DNA from: Mycobacterium sp. SMC-8
Lineage (GTDB): Bacteria; Actinomycetota; Actinomycetes; Mycobacteriales; Mycobacteriaceae
Assembly (NCBI RefSeq): GCF_025263565.1
Contig: NZ_CP079865.1
Location: forward strand, 6,076,001 to 6,140,000
DNA length: 64,000 bases
Direction of reading: 5' to 3'
Made by a program: the position numbers and the translations under genes. Below the pieces are notes generated by a model. The model saw nothing but the letters and a program-made list of their open reading frames with translations, was not told the DNA's origin and did not search any database. Positions 61,863-64,000 of this stretch are shown in pieces. Position 1 is the stretch's first letter; every line of letters starts with the position of its first letter.

Positions 61863-62627
61863 ATGGACATCGCGGGGAACTCGGCACTGGTCGTCGGAGG
61901 AGCCGGTGGTCTCGGTGAGGCGACGGTGCGGCGACTGCACGGAGCGGGCGCGAAAGTGGTCGTCGCCGACCTGGCCGACGACAAGGGCAAACAGCTGGAG
62001 TCCGAGCTCGGCGTGCGTTACGTGCGCACCGACGCGACCTCCGAGGAGTCGGTGCTTGCCGCGATCGCCGAAGCTGAAGCTCTCGGGCCGCTGCGCATTT
62101 CGGTGGACACCCACGGTGGACCCGCCGGCGGCGGACGGCTCGTCGGCAAAGACGGATCCCCGCTGGGCTTGGACGCTTTCGAGACAACCATCAAGTTCTA
62201 CCTCACCGCCGTGTTCAACATCATGCGGCTCTCGGCGGCGGCGATCGCCAAGACCGAACCGCTCGACGAGGGTGGACGGGGTGTCATCGTCAACACCGCC
62301 TCGGTGGCAGGCTACGAGGGACAGATCGGACAGCTGCCGTATTCGGCGGCCAAGGGCGGGGTGATCGGGATGACGCTGGTCGCTGCTCGCGACCTGTCCC
62401 CGTTGGGGATTCGCGTGGTGACGATCGCCCCCGGAACCATCAACACCCCGGCCTACGGCAACGCGGCCGATCAGCTCGAGCAGTACTGGGGACCGCAGGT
62501 GCCGTTCCCGAAGCGTATGGGCCGGTCCACCGAATACGCGCAGCTGGCGCAGAGCATCGTCGAGAACGACTACCTCAACGGTGAGGTGATTCGGCTCGAC
62601 GGGGCACTGCGATTCCCCCCGAAATGA
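61863..62627 (+). CDS. SDR, 3-hydroxyacyl-CoA dehydrogenase (HSD10)-like
   Basis: 254 aa from ATG 61863, after GGGAGG. Motifs: VVGGAGGLGEATVRRL, VVADLADD, Ser in NTASVAGYEGQ, Y-x3-K in YSAAKGG, and IAPGTINTP. The arrangement resembles type II 3-hydroxyacyl-CoA/HSD17B10-like dehydrogenases, which oxidise branched hydroxyacyl-CoAs or steroid alcohols. The regulon palindrome sits just upstream. It is followed 20 nt later by a second SDR, so both are probably co-transcribed. Confidence 0.9.
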   Translation: MDIAGNSALVVGGAGGLGEATVRRLHGAGAKVVVADLADDKGKQLESELGVRYVRTDATSEESVLAAIAEAEALGPLRISVDTHGGPAGGGRLVGKDGSPLGLDAFETTIKFYLTAVFNIMRLSAAAIAKTEPLDEGGRGVIVNTASVAGYEGQIGQLPYSAAKGGVIGMTLVAARDLSPLGIRVVTIAPGTINTPAYGNAADQLEQYWGPQVPFPKRMGRSTEYAQLAQSIVENDYLNGEVIRLDGALRFPPK

Positions 62628-62646
62628 CGCGGGAAGTGACCGACGG

Positions 62647-63387
62647 GTGACGCTGCAGGGAAAGGTCGCGTTCGTCGCGGGCGCGAGCCGCGGCATCGGC
62701 GCCACCGTGGCCGCCGCGCTGGCGCGGGCGGGTGCGTCGGTGGCAGTGGCCGCCCGCTCGGAGCAGGAGGGAAAGCTGCCGGGAACAATCGGGTCTGTCG
62801 CACAGCGGATTTCGGACGACGGCGGGCGGGCGCTGCCGGTACCGTGCGACGTCACCGACGAGGAGTCCGTCAACACCGCGATCACCGCGACGGTGGTCGA
62901 GTTCGGCGGAATCGACATCCTGGTCGCCAATGCCGGCGTGCTGTGGCTCGGGCCCATCGAAACCACCCCGCTGAAACGGTGGCAGCTGTGCCTCGACGTC
63001 AACACCACCGGCGTCTTCCTGGTCACCAAGGCGGCCATCCCCCACATCCGGGTGCGCGGCCGGGGTTCGCTCATCGCTGTGACGACCACCGGGGTCGCCA
63101 TGACCGATCACGGTGCGAACGCCTACTGGGTGTCCAAAGCCGCGGTCGAACGGCTGTATCTCGGCCTGGCGGCCGATCTGAAACCGGACAACATCGCAGT
63201 GAACTGCCTGAGTCCGTCACGGGTGGTGCTCACCGAAGGCTGGCAGGCCGGCGGGGCGGGAATGCAGATCCCGCCCGAGATGGTCGAACCGCCCGAGGCC
63301 ATGGCCGATGCCGCGGTTTTTCTTGCCGGACAGGATGCTTCGGGCATCACCGGCACCATCCAGCGCTCCGAAGAGCTCACCCCGTAG
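62647..63387 (+). CDS. SDR-family oxidoreductase
   Basis: 246 aa from GTG 62647. Motifs: VAGASRGIGATVAAAL, NAGVLWLG, Y-x3-K in YWVSKAAVERL and LSPSRVVLTEG; the Ser position reads VTTTGVAM (Thr-rich), a departure from the usual Ser. It binds NAD(P) and oxidises or reduces an alcohol or ketone. It is downstream of the SDR at 61863 and ends before a repeat-rich spacer. Confidence 0.88.
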   Translation: MTLQGKVAFVAGASRGIGATVAAALARAGASVAVAARSEQEGKLPGTIGSVAQRISDDGGRALPVPCDVTDEESVNTAITATVVEFGGIDILVANAGVLWLGPIETTPLKRWQLCLDVNTTGVFLVTKAAIPHIRVRGRGSLIAVTTTGVAMTDHGANAYWVSKAAVERLYLGLAADLKPDNIAVNCLSPSRVVLTEGWQAGGAGMQIPPEMVEPPEAMADAAVFLAGQDASGITGTIQRSEELTP

Positions 63388-63707
63388 CGCGAGCGGGCAA
63401 GCGAGCCTGTCTCCGCCCCAGCCCCTCCGCGCGAGCGGGCGTGTCTGCGCCCGACACGCCGCGTCCTGGACGAACTTCGCGCACGCTCGGGCCGCACGAT
63501 CCGCACGCTTGGTTCGCCCACTCCGCGCGCCGGTTGGCCTACTCGCTCGGTTGGCCTACTCGCTCGTTCGGCTACTCACTCGGTTGGGCTGCGCAATCCG
63601 CGCGTGCGATCCCGCGAGCGTGCGCACCATGCCCGGCGAGCGTGCGTGAAATCGGTTCGGAGTGCGGCGTGTTGGCCGCAGACACGCACGCTCGCGGCAG
63701 GAAGCGC
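63388..63707. repeat. Repeat-rich intergenic spacer between convergent genes
   Basis: No convincing gene in this 320-bp gap. It contains a perfect 8-bp hairpin GGCGTGTC-N7-GACACGCC (63438-63460), a 13-bp inverted repeat GCGAGCGTGCGTG / CACGCACGCTCGC (63636-63648 and 63683-63695), an inner TGCGGC/GCCGCA hairpin and several GCGAGCG copies. It may provide bidirectional termination or be a repeat-family hotspot. Confidence 0.75.
63531..63590. repeat. 17-bp tandem repeat, about 3.5 copies
   Basis: CGGTTGGCCTACTCGCT occurs twice exactly (63531-63547, 63548-63564), then as a 16-bp variant CGTTCGGCTACTCACT, then a partial CGGTTGGGCT. Confidence 0.85.
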
Positions 63708-64000
63708 CTACTTTTTGGCGATCAGGCCGTCGACGATCTTGTTGAAGTCCGTCGTGCCGAACGACACGTACTCGGCCAGGTTGGCGTAATCCAACGACGC
63801 CATCACCGACTTCTCCAACTGCATGTTCATCAGCCGCTTGGTCGCCTCGACCGCCTGCTGCGGCAGCTCGATCATCTTGTTTGCGCACGTGATCGCCTCG
63901 GCGAGCGGATCCTCCACCACGTGATTGGCCAACCCGAGCTCGACCGCGCGCTGAGCCTTGATCCGCACACCGGTCAGCGCGAACTCCTTGGCCTGCAGCA
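63708..64000 (-). CDS. Enoyl-CoA hydratase/isomerase, C-terminal part (5' end outside window)
   Basis: About 97 codons visible, ending in FNKIVDGLIAKK. The segment LQAKEFALTGVRIKAQRAVELGLANHVVE and LPQQAVEATKRLMN matches the C-terminal region of crotonases (trimer helices and acyl-CoA pocket). The catalytic domain lies beyond the right edge. It is convergent with the SDR ending at 63387. Confidence 0.85.
   Translation of the reverse strand, partial: LQAKEFALTGVRIKAQRAVELGLANHVVEDPLAEAITCANKMIELPQQAVEATKRLMNMQLEKSVMASLDYANLAEYVSFGTTDFNKIVDGLIAKK

Noticed and set aside
1..64000. CRISPR arrays, tRNA or rRNA genes, prophage
   Set aside because: No regularly spaced repeats, cloverleaf-like sequences, rRNA motifs or phage structural genes were recognised.

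Overview
The window is 64 kb of GC-rich actinobacterial DNA. Its gene families point to a Mycobacterium/Mycolicibacterium-type genome: a mycofactocin-coupled SDR, an F420-type LLM oxidoreductase, a WS/DGAT-type wax ester synthase, a PlsC-like acyltransferase, many FadE/FadD/EchA proteins, two P450s, and abundant GTG starts with 4-base GTGA/ATGA stop-start overlaps. Genus is inferred from gene content only. Almost everything looks catabolic: oxygenases and dehydrogenases that activate a cyclic or branched substrate, CoA ligation or transfer, and beta-oxidation-like steps, interspersed with TetR/IclR repressors. || Layout. (1) 1-2784, minus: a Rieske oxygenase, a ~118-aa unknown protein and an amidohydrolase-like protein (cut by the window edge). 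(2) 2982-6102, plus: a frame-disrupted membrane protein, an epimerase, an unknown protein and an LLM oxidoreductase. (3) 6472-10468, plus: TetR, acyl-CoA dehydrogenase, an APH-type kinase and a quinone oxidoreductase; the dehydrogenase/kinase pair resembles the ACAD10/11 and LvaA/LvaC systems for 4-hydroxyacyl-CoA. (4) 10473-18806, minus: TetR plus unknown protein, then acyl-CoA dehydrogenases, thiolase, enoyl-CoA hydratase, CoA-transferase, and an amidohydrolase with atypical codon use. (5) 19071-24918, plus: a second Rieske/small protein/amidohydrolase module embedded in an operon with a CMD-family protein, an NTF2-like protein and a two-subunit-type acyl-CoA dehydrogenase pair. (6) 24998-34097: enoyl-CoA hydratase, TetR, P450 plus mycofactocin-type SDR, a broken wax ester synthase, FadD, acyltransferase and epimerase. 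(7) 34117-35784: an IS1380-like element. (8) 35786-56392, minus: a nearly gapless 20-gene run that contains MhpA-, MhpB- and MhpC-like meta-cleavage enzymes, a KstD-like dehydrogenase, LLM oxidoreductase, SDRs, a cyclase, FMN reductase, TetR, ferredoxin-P450, amidohydrolase, two M24 proteins, an enoyl-CoA hydratase-like protein and a double CoA-transferase. A divergent IclR and a second KstD-like enzyme follow (56547-58931). (9) 59207-61767: a meaB/argK GTPase gene split by a second IS1380-like element. (10) 61863-64000: two SDRs, a repeat-rich spacer and a partial enoyl-CoA hydratase. || Main points of interest: the Rieske/small-protein/amidohydrolase module occurs twice, and both amidohydrolases carry E-x-N where the family normally has H-x-H. 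A palindrome GAGAAT-N3-ATTCTC (one copy with a single deviation) lies in four promoter regions, suggesting one regulon across the window. A wax ester synthase gene is frameshifted exactly at a perfect 24-bp inverted repeat. A palindromic repeat forms the linker of a fused CoA-transferase. An IS insertion in meaB can be reversed in silico to restore the reading frame.
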